From assembly GCA_964354345.1 (NCBI GenBank), contig CAYGZL010000146.1, positions 83,031-147,030 of the forward strand: a stretch of DNA of 64,000 bases, in the 5' to 3' direction. Positions within the stretch are counted from its first letter, which is position 1. Every line of letters begins with the position of its first letter. This document shows, in pieces, positions 45,301 through 52,966 of the stretch. The translations under genes and the position numbers were made by a program. The DNA is from CAYGZL01 sp964354345. Its GTDB lineage: Bacteria > Chloroflexota > Anaerolineae > Anaerolineales > UBA4823. The notes beneath the pieces are model-generated. The model saw only the letters and a list, made by a program, of their open reading frames with translations. It searched no databases and was not told the origin of the DNA.

Positions 45301-45552
45301 TGTGATTGGTTTATTGAGCGGGATTTCAGTTCCCTGGAGCGGATCGGTTTCGATCAGGGCTGGTGGGAGGGGTTCTTGGGTGAGAGCCGGCTGCAGAGGG
45401 TAAGCAGGTAGCACAGTCGCTGTACCAAGCGACGTCACGGATTTCCCGACTGGTGACACTATTCCGGGCAAATTACAGCCTAGAATCGCTATCGCCAATG
45501 CGGAACATAAAAGCAGGAGGTGTTTCAGCAAGTGCTTTCGAGTAAACAGCAT
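39328..45552 (-). CDS. alpha-2-macroglobulin-like lipoprotein with N-terminal Ig-like repeats, thioester Cys lost
   Basis: The 2074-residue protein has a lipoprotein signal peptide (LGC, Cys26) and four Ig-like (Big_5-type) repeats (about residues 55-480). The macroglobulin core follows, with the MG2 signature YTDRPIYRPGQT, SVAIVDQAVLSL and LPNTLTTWQVDIQG. The usual thioester motif CxEQ reads Ser1556-Asn-Glu-Gln (codons at 40876-40887), so no thioester can form. The complement-like helical domain after it (GGWGWWPGGSSDPQMTAYF) is intact. Bacterial macroglobulins trap or inhibit attacking proteases; this one would act without covalent capture. No pbpC is next to it. It is convergent with the LmbE gene. 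Confidence 0.9.
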   Translation of the reverse strand: MLFTRKHLLKHLLLLCSALAIAILGCNLPGIVSPVGKSVTSLGTATVLPAYPLQPALTQEPLPPALIETDPLQGTEIPLNKPITLYFNQAMDRASVEMALHIALAIQAVEVEGSGAGNRPTVWSEILALRSWKDQSTLVLTPKPPLAPDSDLRIYLGSSAHSTQGLALTQPISLTYQTAGYLTLTQHLPESGAKEVEPTSAIVATFNRPVIPLSSNTANLKPAFQLDPSAQGQGNWLNTSTYIFYPDPPLLGGKTYTVRLDPSIQSTQGSPLKGERTWQFTTARPRLVSIEPASGAKIVRLDTSLVLTFNQPMNPSNVENNFQLVGPDNRPVPGHKTWNHENTVLTFKPTALLARNTTYTVQLNNQAQARSGTPLESPLQTSFQTISALSILTSKPEQGGQLNPDTSLVLYLSAPIPDIDVLQWVTVKPSVPELRSEWNEEERSLSLSGNFTPNTAYSLDISQDLADIWGGHLLEPPSGGVSLNVAGYHLDFRTTHLPASLVVPASNDVLFLTGQDTNLSIQTTNLSKISLSIGSVPQNNFISMLGLGGHDLRQNFIPDDLRSWEQTLIQSTDHSQVSDLYLNLNRTPLLPGLYWLKFNLPESVAKPLPYLMVVSNIQLTYKISATDALVWAVDLRDHAPVSNTTLTLYAEDGTALASGQTDAEGIFRTSLTPRKDPYRVTYAVLGKPGQDGFGLVPSSWGLGAASWEYGLLALDSISSDYSGAHPKGYFYTDRPIYRPGQTIYFRGVLRQANDGHYPLLNMDSLPLTIQDESGQELTTMDIPLSAFGTVHGQYALPANAHAGVYRITSSVLPYDSLSFQVADYRKPVINLKVAFSEPLFPATDAQNGTQDALAGQALTATINARYFFNAPAGNLPIHWSLSATPFPFDLPGYQVEPLPAGTVDPLPYPQSSNPGSLVLAQGDAETQSDGVVILELPVLPASLTRQQYTLEVTAKDDGNLPISARTTILINPARFYIGLRPDAWIGQAGVSASFEIQLGDWQRIFQGEYTLRAEYYKLVSSQTKSEQQEISGITFSDDPGQNSLNYLRRIPIASTDFRTNSAGQARVSFIPAEPGIYQIDVYGILTDDNQAKTQLIYWVDGAGQSILSILPDHQLPLIADHPSYQSGETAQVFIPSSFEVDVPALITIERGEILHYQLIQLKPGGNYLNLPLNTEDTPNIYISATLLGKDAQGHPDYRHGYLNLAIMPLKQSLDVQVIRPPDQPGPGGNLNFEIRVKDQQGQPIQGEFSVAIVDQAVLSLAEPNPKDIFSAFFGFQPLGVRTGFDLSAYGQNLPLADGGGGTRRVEINSLVVRESFPDTAFWQADVLTDSQGKAQINTLLPNTLTTWQVDIQGITQDTRVGKAQIQVTTTKELMIRPVTPRFLVSGDHVRLSATLQNNTNHDLLVEASLQATGFELDNPAMMTQKTPVPAAGNTRLDWWGTVQDVATADLIFTVEGNDVTSGITYKDTAHPAQGQLPILHSRVRWTFQAAGVLPEAGDRQELVSLPKNYLEPSGNNSSVGNSALHIELTPSLAAVITSAMDALENNLPDDSELLFSNEQALSLLLSTMEAYRVFQQFGLQSVELKTRLEESETIPHGLLHIQDLLFRQNPDGGWGWWPGGSSDPQMTAYFVFGLARLQQMGLAVNIERIQRASNYLQSQLPAPEMLAQSNQLDLFTWINYAQVVAGKKDPSYTNTLYALQDQLAPWAKAFLVQTLEILAQDNESDLFSRNAQNLLSILQAEAIRSTAGTYWENSPALQSGQTDSLRSSSPVSNPIATTAIVVYTLAQHDPGSPILADTVRFLMSQRQADGGWCSTYNTAWAALALIEVIKGTGEPGGNFSYAASLNGIPILNGQADAIPTTLTHPASADIPPADLFPDAPNRLVIHRGAGSGRLYYSTALSLEISPEQIVPLSQGMSLSRAYYLTEKTCPTGACSPTQAAQTGQRVQVRLTLTLPNDTSYLMVEDFIPAGAEILDTRLPTSLVGSEPIPTDQRNYDPRRPFEAGWGEWFFHPAQIAVDHIAWTSDYLPAGTYELVYHLVATQPGEYRVLPAQAWQFYAPEIQANSAGNIFLIKP

Positions 45553-45679
45553 GCAACTCTATCCTAAGGACGCAGTGGCAACAAATTTTGCTGAGGGCAA
45601 ATTCGAAAGAACTCTGTCGTTCTTAACCGGAACTATTTCGCGGTTTGCCCTGACGATGGTTCAGTCTCCTGACAGGGAT

Positions 45680-45685
45680 TATAAT
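45680..45685 (+). promoter_or_regulatory. -10 box for a leaderless VanW transcript
   Basis: TATAAT ends 7 nt before the ATG at 45693. There is no ribosome site and no clear -35 box. Confidence 0.5.
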
Positions 45686-45692
45686 ATACCTG

Positions 45693-47642
45693 ATGAACCA
45701 TAATTCAACTTCTCGTTCACAATCTGGGGAGCGCGGAACACTGCTGGTAAAATCCCCCAGGGTTCCGGTGACGAGCAGGTCTGCCGTCCCCGTTCCGCCA
45801 ATGCTGCTCCAGGCGGTGGTAGCGTTGGCAGCCGGGATGGTATTGTTCTTGTTTTTGGTGGGACTTGCCAGTATTAGCCTGGGGGCGCAATACGGGGGGC
45901 GAATTTTTTCTGGTGTATCAATTGCTGGAGTGGATGTTTCAGGATTAACTCCCGATCAGGCTGCTGGGCGATTAGCTCAGCAGATTAATTTTCCTGAAGC
46001 TGGCAAAATTGTTTTTAAAGATGGCGCAAAGGTTTGGATTGCCAGACCCGGCGAATTGGGATTTATCCTGGATGCTGAAACCAGCGCTCAGGCTGCGTAT
46101 CTTCTAGGCCGGCAAGGTAACCCGCTCGCCCAGATGGTATCCCGGCTTGATGCCTGGTATACCGGCAGTGATTTACCACCCTTGATGGTGTACGATGCAC
46201 GTCAGGCCCGGCGATACCTGGAAGGGGTGGCTGCAGAAATTGACCGGCCGACCATAGAAGCCTCTTTGCAGGTTAAGGATTTGAATGTCGTCGTGACTCC
46301 TGGGCAGGTGGGGCGTAAGTTGGATATTCAGGCCAGTTTGGCTCCGTTGGAAGCTCAAATGCTCAGCCTGACTGATGGCTTATTCACGTTGGTGGTGCGT
46401 GAGGATCCACCAGCGATTTTAGATGCCAGTGAGCAGGGTAAAATTGCCCAGAATATACTCAGTGCCCCGCTGGTATTAGAGATGTCCTCGCAGATTGGCG
46501 ATTCTAACGATACTCAGGGAGGTAGTCTTGGACCCTGGACGCTTTCGCCCCAAAAGCTGTCTGAGTGGCTGATCATCGAGCGTGTTGATACACCGCAGGG
46601 CACGCAATACCAGGTTGGTTTGGATGAAGGCAAACTGCAGACTTACCTGGAAGGGATCGCGCCTTTGTTAACGCGCCAGGCCAGTAATGCTCGTTTTACC
46701 TTCAATGATGATACCAAAAAGCTTGAGGTGATTCAATCCTCGGTGACCGGGCGGGCGTTGGACCTCAAGGCCAGCCTTGAGGCGATTAATTCTGCGTTGT
46801 TGAAAGGTCAGCATACCCTTGCTCTGGCGATGAGTTATACGCAGCCGCAAGTGAGCGACGATGCCACAGCCGAGAAATTGGGAATCAAGGAACTGGTCAG
46901 CGCCTATACATCCTATTTCCGTGGCTCCAGCTCAGAACGAATTCAAAATATCAAAACCGCGGCTTCACGCTTTCACGGGGTATTGGTGCCTCCGCAGGCG
47001 GTCTTTTCGATGGCGGATATTATGGGCGATGTGAGCCTGGATACCGGGTATGCCGAGGCTTTGATTATCTTTGGCAATCGTACGATTAAGGGCGTGGGCG
47101 GTGGCGTTTGCCAGGTCAGTACGACCTTATTTCGCACAGTTTTTTTCGGTGGCTTTCCGGTAGAGGAACGTCACCCGCATGCTTATCGGGTAGGTTATTA
47201 TGAACAAACTGCTCGGGGAGTAGATGCCGATCTGGCAGGATTGGATGCGACAGTTTTTGTACCAGTCGTGGATTTTAAGTTCAAGAATGATACGACTACC
47301 TGGCTATTGATGGAAACGTACGTCAGCGCCAAGGCGGGTACTTTGACCTGGAAGTTTTATTCTACGTCAGATGGGCGAAAGGTGGATTGGTCCACAACCG
47401 GACCGCAGAACAAAGTTGAGCCTCCTGATCCCTCCTATGAAGAAAATCCCGACTTGGCTTCAGGTGTAATTAAACAGGTAGATTGGGCGGCGGAGGGCGC
47501 GGATATCACTATCTCGCGCACGGTGACGCGTGAGGACGAGATACTGTTTGGCGATCAATTTACTACGCACTACCTTCCCTGGCGAGCGGTATTTCAGTAT
47601 GGTCCGGGCACCGATATCCCAGGAAAGAAAAATCGAGATTAA
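45693..47642 (+). CDS. VanW family membrane protein with two peptidoglycan-binding-like domains
   Basis: The 649-residue protein has a cytoplasmic N-terminus, one membrane helix (about residues 40-65), two YoaR-like domains (about 85-240 and 270-390) and a C-terminal VanW domain (about 400-530). The VanW part carries NIKTAASRFHGVLVPPQAVFSMADIMG, of which FHGVLVPPQAVFSM is the core, plus GGGVCQVSTTLFRTVFFGG and EERHPHAYRVGYY. A G5-like or extended tail follows. VanW proteins are linked to cell wall and vancomycin resistance loci, but the activity is unknown. It is divergent from the macroglobulin gene. Confidence 0.88.
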   Translation: MNHNSTSRSQSGERGTLLVKSPRVPVTSRSAVPVPPMLLQAVVALAAGMVLFLFLVGLASISLGAQYGGRIFSGVSIAGVDVSGLTPDQAAGRLAQQINFPEAGKIVFKDGAKVWIARPGELGFILDAETSAQAAYLLGRQGNPLAQMVSRLDAWYTGSDLPPLMVYDARQARRYLEGVAAEIDRPTIEASLQVKDLNVVVTPGQVGRKLDIQASLAPLEAQMLSLTDGLFTLVVREDPPAILDASEQGKIAQNILSAPLVLEMSSQIGDSNDTQGGSLGPWTLSPQKLSEWLIIERVDTPQGTQYQVGLDEGKLQTYLEGIAPLLTRQASNARFTFNDDTKKLEVIQSSVTGRALDLKASLEAINSALLKGQHTLALAMSYTQPQVSDDATAEKLGIKELVSAYTSYFRGSSSERIQNIKTAASRFHGVLVPPQAVFSMADIMGDVSLDTGYAEALIIFGNRTIKGVGGGVCQVSTTLFRTVFFGGFPVEERHPHAYRVGYYEQTARGVDADLAGLDATVFVPVVDFKFKNDTTTWLLMETYVSAKAGTLTWKFYSTSDGRKVDWSTTGPQNKVEPPDPSYEENPDLASGVIKQVDWAAEGADITISRTVTREDEILFGDQFTTHYLPWRAVFQYGPGTDIPGKKNRD

Positions 47643-47665
47643 CCTATGATTTGGAGGAGTCCTTG

Positions 47666-47884
47666 ATGATTAAGGCGGAATTGCTGGAGATTTTGCGCTG
47701 TCCGGTTTGTACGCAAGAGGATAAAGGCGTTTTAGACTATATCCAGGAAAGCTGGTTGGTCTGTGGTGATTGCGGGCGGAAGTACCCGATACGCGATAAT
47801 ATACCTGTAATGCTTATTGATGAAGGTGATAAGTGGGTGAACACGGAGGTCAAAGATTTACCCATCCCGCCGCCGGATAAATAA
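47666..47884 (+). CDS. Trm112-family small zinc protein
   Basis: The 72-residue protein has two CxxC pairs, LRCPVCTQE and CGDCGRKYPIRDNIPVML, which is the Trm112/YcaR pattern with the conserved YPIRD.IP.ML. Bacterial members probably stabilise partner methyltransferases; no methyltransferase is adjacent. The ATG at 47666 follows GGAGGAG, 23 bp after the VanW stop. Confidence 0.87.
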   Translation: MIKAELLEILRCPVCTQEDKGVLDYIQESWLVCGDCGRKYPIRDNIPVMLIDEGDKWVNTEVKDLPIPPPDK

Positions 47885-47892
47885 GGGTTACC

Positions 47893-48390
47893 TTAACCCT
47901 TCCAAACCCAGACCCACCATAACACGATCATCACCAGGCCAACCCCGAAGCGGGTGACCAGTGAGAGCCCCCAACCAGCCGCCATACCGCGCAGGGCTTG
48001 CCAGGCTTTATTCCAATCCTTCAACCGAGAATATTCCAGTAAAAGCACAACTAACGGCGCGCCAATAATCCCGCCGATCGGCGGCAGCAATAAAGTGCCC
48101 AATATGCCAACAACCAGAGCCAGGACGATCGAAAGCCAGGACGCCCCGGCTTTCCGTGCTCCTGCGCTCATCAGGATGTTATCCAGGATTTCTCCGCCCA
48201 ATCCGAGTAAGACAATCAGGATAAATAGAGCAATCCCGAGGGGACGAAAACCACTGAGGATGCCATAGCCGAGGGCGGAAAGCCAGATAACGGTCAGGCC
48301 AGGGAAGACGGGTACGACCAATCCAGCCAGCCCGACCAGCATAAAAAGCTGGACGATGACCAGAAGCGTGATGTGTGACCAGGAGTCCAT
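47893..48390 (-). CDS. DUF456 family membrane protein
   Basis: The 165-residue protein has four to five hydrophobic segments and the DUF456 features GLAGLVVPVFPGLTVIWLS, Gly-rich GLGGEILDNILMSAGARKAG and LPPIGGIIGAPLVVLLLEYSR. Function unknown. The ATG at 48390 with AAGGGATT upstream is preferred to the longer frame at 48438. It follows serS on the - strand. Confidence 0.85.
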   Translation of the reverse strand: MDSWSHITLLVIVQLFMLVGLAGLVVPVFPGLTVIWLSALGYGILSGFRPLGIALFILIVLLGLGGEILDNILMSAGARKAGASWLSIVLALVVGILGTLLLPPIGGIIGAPLVVLLLEYSRLKDWNKAWQALRGMAAGWGLSLVTRFGVGLVMIVLWWVWVWKG

Positions 48391-48457
48391 TGTTAAAATC
48401 CCTTGTGGAGTTCGTGGCTGCCTGAACAGGCCACGCACTCCTGGTTAACCATTATCT

Positions 48458-49729
48458 CTAAGGCCCAATGATTTCAATCCCACCCATCCACGGGAGCAGC
48501 ACCTCTGGCACCACGATTGAACCATCGGCTTGCTGGTTATTCTCCAACACCGCGATCAGAGTGCGTGGCATACCCAACCCTGAACCGTTCAGGGTGTTTA
48601 CGAAGCGGGCGCGACCACCATCCGCCGGGCGGTACTTGATGTTGGCGCGGCGAGCCTGGAAATCGCCCACATTCGAGACCGATGAAACCTCCAACCACTC
48701 CTGCTGACCGGCTGCCCACACCTCCAGGTCATAGGTCAGGCGTGCCGCGAAGCCGATATCGCCGCTGCATAGCAGCTTGACCCGGTAGGTGAAGCCCAGC
48801 AGCCGGCAAGTTTCCTCGGCGTCCGCCAGCATTTTTAAATGGGCGGCTTCTGCGTCCTCTGGACGGGTAAATATGTACATCTCAACCTTATCGAACTGGT
48901 GGCCGCGCTTGATACCACGCACATCCCGTCCGGCGCTCATTTTCTCGCGGCGAAAGCAAGCCGTGTAAGCCGTGTAATAGCGCGGTAGATCGGCTTCGTC
49001 AAAAATTTCATCCATGTGCAGCCCGGTCAACGGCACCTCGGCGGTCGGCACCATCCAGAGATCTTCTTCGTGATCTTTGTAGAGATTGTCCTGGAACTTG
49101 GGTAGTTGCCCGGCGCCAAACAGGGTCTGGCTTTTTACCATGAAGGGGGTGTACTTTTCCGTGTAGCCCTGACGGATGTGCAGATCGAGCATCCAGGCGA
49201 TCAGCGCCCGTTGCAAACGCGCGCCAGCCCCGCTGAGCACGTAGAAGCGCGATCCGGCGATTTTGACGCCGCGTTCGAAATCCAGGATGCCCAGTGCCGG
49301 GCCCAGGTCCCAGTGTGCCTTGGGGGTGAAGTTGAACTCTGGGAGCTGCCCGACCGTGCGCAGGACGATGTTTTCTTCATCGTTTTTGCCATAGGGCGTG
49401 CGCGGGTCGAGAATATTGGGGATGGTGGCCTGCACGCCGGTAAGTTGTTGCTCGATGAGGCGTAGCTGTTCGTCCAGGACGGCAATGCGCTCACCAACCA
49501 CCCGCATGGTGTCAATTTTCGCCTGACGCTGGGCTGGTTCTTTCATTTTACCGATTTCTTTCGAGGCAGTGTTACGTTCAGCTTTTAGCCCCTCGACTTC
49601 CTGAATTAACGCCCGGCGCTGCTCGTCCAACCTGAGCAGGCGATCGACCGGGTCAACTTCCATCTGGCGGGCTGCCATGGCTTCCCGCACAATTTGGGGT
49701 TGTTCGCGGATGAAATTCAGGTCTAACAT
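48458..49729 (-). CDS. serS: serine-tRNA ligase
   Basis: The 423-residue class II enzyme has an N-terminal antiparallel coiled coil (about 1-110), TAEVPLTGLH, motif 2 ACFRREKMSAGRDVRGIKRG-like block followed by HQFDKVEMY, and motif 3 NGSGLGMPRTLIAVLENNQ. The ATG at 49729 has GGAGGTG before it; the longer frame starts inside the T-box terminator region. It charges tRNA-Ser. Confidence 0.95.
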   Translation of the reverse strand: MLDLNFIREQPQIVREAMAARQMEVDPVDRLLRLDEQRRALIQEVEGLKAERNTASKEIGKMKEPAQRQAKIDTMRVVGERIAVLDEQLRLIEQQLTGVQATIPNILDPRTPYGKNDEENIVLRTVGQLPEFNFTPKAHWDLGPALGILDFERGVKIAGSRFYVLSGAGARLQRALIAWMLDLHIRQGYTEKYTPFMVKSQTLFGAGQLPKFQDNLYKDHEEDLWMVPTAEVPLTGLHMDEIFDEADLPRYYTAYTACFRREKMSAGRDVRGIKRGHQFDKVEMYIFTRPEDAEAAHLKMLADAEETCRLLGFTYRVKLLCSGDIGFAARLTYDLEVWAAGQQEWLEVSSVSNVGDFQARRANIKYRPADGGRARFVNTLNGSGLGMPRTLIAVLENNQQADGSIVVPEVLLPWMGGIEIIGP

Positions 49730-49749
49730 AGTGCACCTCCATGTCATAG

Positions 49750-50085
49750 AAAACGCCCCTCTGCCTGTGCAGGACGAGAGGGGCGTTCGTGGTGCCACCT
49801 GCGTTTGCCGATCTGTCGATAGCGGGATTGTAATCCCGTCTAAAATCGCTTTCCGGCGCTCATCATTCGCGCTAACGGGCGAGACCCGGTCTTCTTATGG
49901 GCGGTTTCGGAATGGCGATTCCCACCGCAGCCTCTGCGAAGACAACTGGCCAGATAATTCTGACCAACGGAGGGGATTTCACCATCTAAGCCTGTCGCCT
50001 CACACCCACCGGCGGCTCTCTGAAAGGTCAGATGATTACTTATCTCCGTGCTGGTTAAAAATTTACCGGAACTATCGTTCCGGGG
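49750..50085 (-). promoter_or_regulatory. T-box riboswitch controlling serS
   Basis: On the - strand the T-box core AGGTGGCACCACG (49801-49789) is followed by a terminator with 11-bp arms AACGCCCCTCT (49786-49776) and AGAGGGGCGTT (49762-49752) and a short T tract. Stem I opens with ACGGAG and closes with CTCCGT. The triplet just before the closing arm is TCC (49976-49974), a Ser codon, which is the likely specifier. Uncharged tRNA-Ser should relieve termination. Confidence 0.9.
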
Positions 50086-50087
50086 CA

Positions 50088-50096
50088 ATTATACCA
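50088..50096 (-). promoter_or_regulatory. extended -10 promoter of the serS leader
   Basis: TGGTATAAT on the - strand (TATAAT at 50093-50088) lies at the 5' edge of the T-box leader. The -35 region is poor. Confidence 0.6.
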
Positions 50097-50158
50097 GAAA
50101 TATTGGTATTGGCTGGATCGACACATTCATCACCCGGTCCAGTTATCCTTTGGTGTGG

Positions 50159-50389
50159 TTATTTGCGGTTGGCAGTTGCTAACTGGCGACGAGGCGCCTT
50201 GATGCTGGCGAAAAGATTGGCAAGTACTGACTTGTGGGCATTGGTCGGCTGATTCACACTACTGGATTTCTCAGCCAGGTTCTCAAGAGATTGTAAAACT
50301 TGCTGCCTTTCCCGGGCCCGCACGCGTAGCGTGATCTCCAGAGATCCCTTTGGGGGAATGCTCTCATTAGAGAAAATATTGTTAAACAT
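50159..50389 (-). CDS. small hypothetical protein (76 aa)
   Basis: I do not recognise it. The ATG at 50389 has a good ribosome site (AAGGAG, 9 nt spacing), which is the main reason to accept it. The predicted protein is basic overall, soluble, has no signal peptide or membrane helix, and its middle (ERQQVLQSLENLAEKSSS) should be helical. It stands alone between the serS T-box and a gene-poor stretch. Confidence 0.5.
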   Translation of the reverse strand: MFNNIFSNESIPPKGSLEITLRVRARERQQVLQSLENLAEKSSSVNQPTNAHKSVLANLFASIKAPRRQLATANRK

Positions 50390-50416
50390 GATGCTGCTCC
50401 TTAAATAAATAAGCAA

Positions 50417-50739
50417 GTCTCGGTTCGTTGAATGATCCGGTAAAACCTCTTGGTCTATTGCGAAGGATATCGCAATAAGGGCACGTTTTGGTGTGTACAG
50501 GTGAACTGTCGCACCAGCTTCGACGCCTACGAGGTTAGCTACCGGGCTCGAACAGAAGACTTGCTCTACAGCGCATCTTGCGCTGATTCGCCCAAAAATG
50601 GATTCCCCGTTCAGGAGATTCGGCGAACAACTTTCATTCGTTTACAAGGACATTTATACCTTAAAACACGTAAAAAGAGAATAATTGTTGTGTTAATATT
50701 TTATAATAATTAGGTTAAAACTACCCGTCGATGGGGAAA
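50417..50739. other. 323-bp stretch without a convincing gene
   Basis: It holds a 7-bp inverted repeat ATTGCGA..TCGCAAT (50457-50463 and 50470-50476) and an AT-rich end (50690-50715) just downstream of lysS. One 87-codon open frame on the + strand has no ribosome site and no recognisable motif. I see no tRNA or riboswitch in it. Confidence 0.5.
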
Positions 50740-52257
50740 TTATTCCCTTTCGCGCAGGTGGGGGAACAGGATTACTTCACGAATGTTGGGATTGTCTGTG
50801 AATAGCATGATCAGGCGGTCGATGCCCATACCGAAGCCGCCTTGTGGAGGCATACCATAACGCATGGCACGCAGGTAATCCTCATCCATTGGATGGCGTT
50901 CTTCATCATCGGCATTGTAATCGCGGCCCATCTCCAGGAAGCGCGCTTCCTGGTCAAGTGGGTCATTTAACTCGGTGAAAGCATTACACAGCTCTATGCC
51001 AGCGACAAAACCCTCGAAACGCTCTACAGTGGTGGGATCGCCTGGCAGACTCTTTGCCAACGGGGAGATGTCGCGCGGATAGTTGTAGAGAAATGTCGGT
51101 TGGATCAAGGTCGGCTGCAGATGATCATCTAACAGGGTGCCAATTAGTTTACCGCGCGGCGCCTTTGGATCGGGTTGGATGCCTTTGGCGCGCATTGCCG
51201 CTGCCAGGGTCTCGGCTGTGGGATACAGGTTGATATCAATGCCGGTGATATCAATAATCCCCTGGCGCAACTCCAGGCGCCGCCAGGGTGGCTCCAGGTT
51301 GATCAATTGACCATCGAATTCAAACTGGCGTTTTCCAATCACACGGTCAGCAACAGCGCACACCAACTGTTCGGTTACCTCCATCACTTTCAGGTAATCG
51401 GCATAGGCCATATAGAACTCAAGCTGGGTGAACTCTGGGCTATGGGTGCGGTCGACGCCTTCGTTGCGGAAATCCCGTCCGAGTTCATAGACACGCTCAA
51501 AACCACCTACCGTAAGTCGTTTGAGATATAGTTCAAAGGAAATGCGCAGGTAAAGGTCCTGCTTGAGCTGGTTGTGATGAGTAATGAAAGGCCGGGCCGC
51601 TGCGCCGCCGTAGATCGGTTGCAATATAGGGGTTTCGACTTCCAGGAAACCGAGTGAATCCAGAAAATCCCGTACGGCGCGTATAATTTCGGCGCGGGTT
51701 TTAAAAATCCGGCGCACATTTGGATTCACCGCCAGGTCAGCATAACGTTGGCGATAGCGTACTTCAGGCTCTGATAGTGTGGCGTGGCGCACTAACTCGC
51801 CTTCGACAACCTGGTCCTTGGCAGCCGGCAAGGGTGTGATGGACTTGACCAGCAGGCGAAAGGTATTGACCCGCAAAGTGATCTCGCCAGTGCGGGTACG
51901 AAAAATCTCGCCTGTCGCCTGGATGAAATCGCCCAGGTCAAATTCTCGATTGAATAGATCGAGTAGCTCTTCGCCCAGGTTATTGGCGCGCAGGAAAAGC
52001 TGAATGCGACCCTCGCCATCCTCGATATGGGCGAAGGTAATTTTACCCATCAGGCGGATCGAACGCAGGCGACCGACCAGGGTGACAGTTTCAGTTTCGG
52101 CTTTCCCGGTAGCCTCAGTCGCCTCGAAAAGCTGGATTGCTTGCACGGAAGTGTGGGTGCGTTCGGCCCGATTTGGGTAGGGGTCAATCCCGCGTTCTTT
52201 CAGATGCTGCAGCTTCTCAAGCCGGATTTGCTCCAGGTGTGTGTATGAGGGGGTCAT
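50740..52257 (-). CDS. lysS: lysine-tRNA ligase, class II
   Basis: The 505-residue enzyme has the N-terminal anticodon-binding OB domain (about 55-150), motif 1 and motif 2 (VYELGRDFRNEGVDRTHSPE), and motif 3 GFGMGIDRLIMLF. It charges tRNA-Lys. It lies downstream of greA on the - strand, an order seen in many Gram-positive-type genomes, but a strong hairpin separates them. Unlike pheS and serS it has no T-box. Confidence 0.95.
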   Translation of the reverse strand: MTPSYTHLEQIRLEKLQHLKERGIDPYPNRAERTHTSVQAIQLFEATEATGKAETETVTLVGRLRSIRLMGKITFAHIEDGEGRIQLFLRANNLGEELLDLFNREFDLGDFIQATGEIFRTRTGEITLRVNTFRLLVKSITPLPAAKDQVVEGELVRHATLSEPEVRYRQRYADLAVNPNVRRIFKTRAEIIRAVRDFLDSLGFLEVETPILQPIYGGAAARPFITHHNQLKQDLYLRISFELYLKRLTVGGFERVYELGRDFRNEGVDRTHSPEFTQLEFYMAYADYLKVMEVTEQLVCAVADRVIGKRQFEFDGQLINLEPPWRRLELRQGIIDITGIDINLYPTAETLAAAMRAKGIQPDPKAPRGKLIGTLLDDHLQPTLIQPTFLYNYPRDISPLAKSLPGDPTTVERFEGFVAGIELCNAFTELNDPLDQEARFLEMGRDYNADDEERHPMDEDYLRAMRYGMPPQGGFGMGIDRLIMLFTDNPNIREVILFPHLRERE

Positions 52258-52292
52258 ACGTTCTTTCCTTGTCAGATGCCAACTAAAATAAT

Positions 52293-52323
52293 AGCCCCGC
52301 GCAATACTTTGTTGCGCGGGGCT
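52293..52323 (-). terminator. stem-loop between greA and lysS
   Basis: AGCCCCGCGCAA (52293-52304) and TTGCGCGGGGCT (52312-52323) form a perfect 12-bp stem with a 7-nt loop. On the - strand it is followed by ATTATTTTAG. It probably terminates most greA transcripts, with lysS fed by readthrough or its own promoter. Confidence 0.75.
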
Positions 52324-52340
52324 GAATGGTGTGCCCCGGT

Positions 52341-52802
52341 TTATTCAACCTTCAATATATTCACAACATATGAACCACCCGGTGATTCGACTTTCACTTT
52401 TTCACCGGCGCGGCGGTCCATCAAAGCGCGCCCCAGAGGTGATTCGTTGGAGATGCGTCCTTCGCGTGGGTTGGCTTCAGCAGGGCCCACAATGGTGTAA
52501 ATCTCAGGATCATTACCTTCTTCTTGAATCGTAACCTTGGCGGCTATTTGGACGATTTCTTTATGCCCACCTTCGTCAATAATGCGCGCGTTGGCTAACA
52601 ACATCTCTAATTCCTGGATGCGACCCTCAACGAACGCCTGTTCATTTTTAGCGGCTTCGTATTCGGCATCCTCGATCAGTTCGCCGCCTTCCATTGCTTC
52701 GTGCAAACGGTTGGCGACTTCCTTACGTTTCGTAGACCGGAGATAATCGAGTTCTTCTTGTAGCTTCTGGAAACCCTGTCGAGTTAAGAACGAAGGTGGC
52801 AT
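52341..52802 (-). CDS. greA: transcription elongation factor GreA
   Basis: The 153-residue protein has the N-terminal coiled coil with the tip acidic residues (DAEYEAAKNEQAFVEGRI) and the C-terminal FKBP-like domain ending in SPLGRALMDRRAGEKVKVESP (quoted as SPLGRALMDRRAGEKV). It rescues backtracked RNA polymerase by stimulating transcript cleavage. An unusually long leader precedes it. Confidence 0.95.
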   Translation of the reverse strand: MPPSFLTRQGFQKLQEELDYLRSTKRKEVANRLHEAMEGGELIEDAEYEAAKNEQAFVEGRIQELEMLLANARIIDEGGHKEIVQIAAKVTIQEEGNDPEIYTIVGPAEANPREGRISNESPLGRALMDRRAGEKVKVESPGGSYVVNILKVE

Positions 52803-52960
52803 TTTCCTAATCCATTGACGATTCGGTACGGTAGCACCGTTTGATAAAATAAAACCACTCCATACGGAGCGATTTGCACTCGGAATTACTATTCCGCGAT
52901 AGGCCTGACTATTTTATTGAGGCCACACCTCAGCGAGTTAATCCCACCCGCTGCTAATGC
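52803..52960 (-). promoter_or_regulatory. structured 5' leader of greA
   Basis: Between the promoter and the greA ATG the - strand can form five small hairpins in a row, with stems CCCGC/GCGGG, GAGG/CCTC, CGGAAT/ATTCCG, CTCC/GGAG and ACGGT/ACCGT. No known riboswitch pattern is recognised. It could be a regulatory leader or a separate small RNA. Confidence 0.4.
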
Positions 52961-52966
52961 GGGCGT

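Noticed and set aside
50480..50620. tRNA-like words (GTTCGAGCCCGG on the - strand) in the gap near lysS
   Set aside because: The arms around the T-loop-like word do not pair and no acceptor or anticodon stem can be built.
50450..50713. 87-codon frame downstream of lysS
   Set aside because: No ribosome site, no recognisable motif, and an AT-rich 3' end; probably chance.
52258..52340. possible T-box before lysS
   Set aside because: Only the greA terminator hairpin is present; the GGTGG core and specifier stem are missing.
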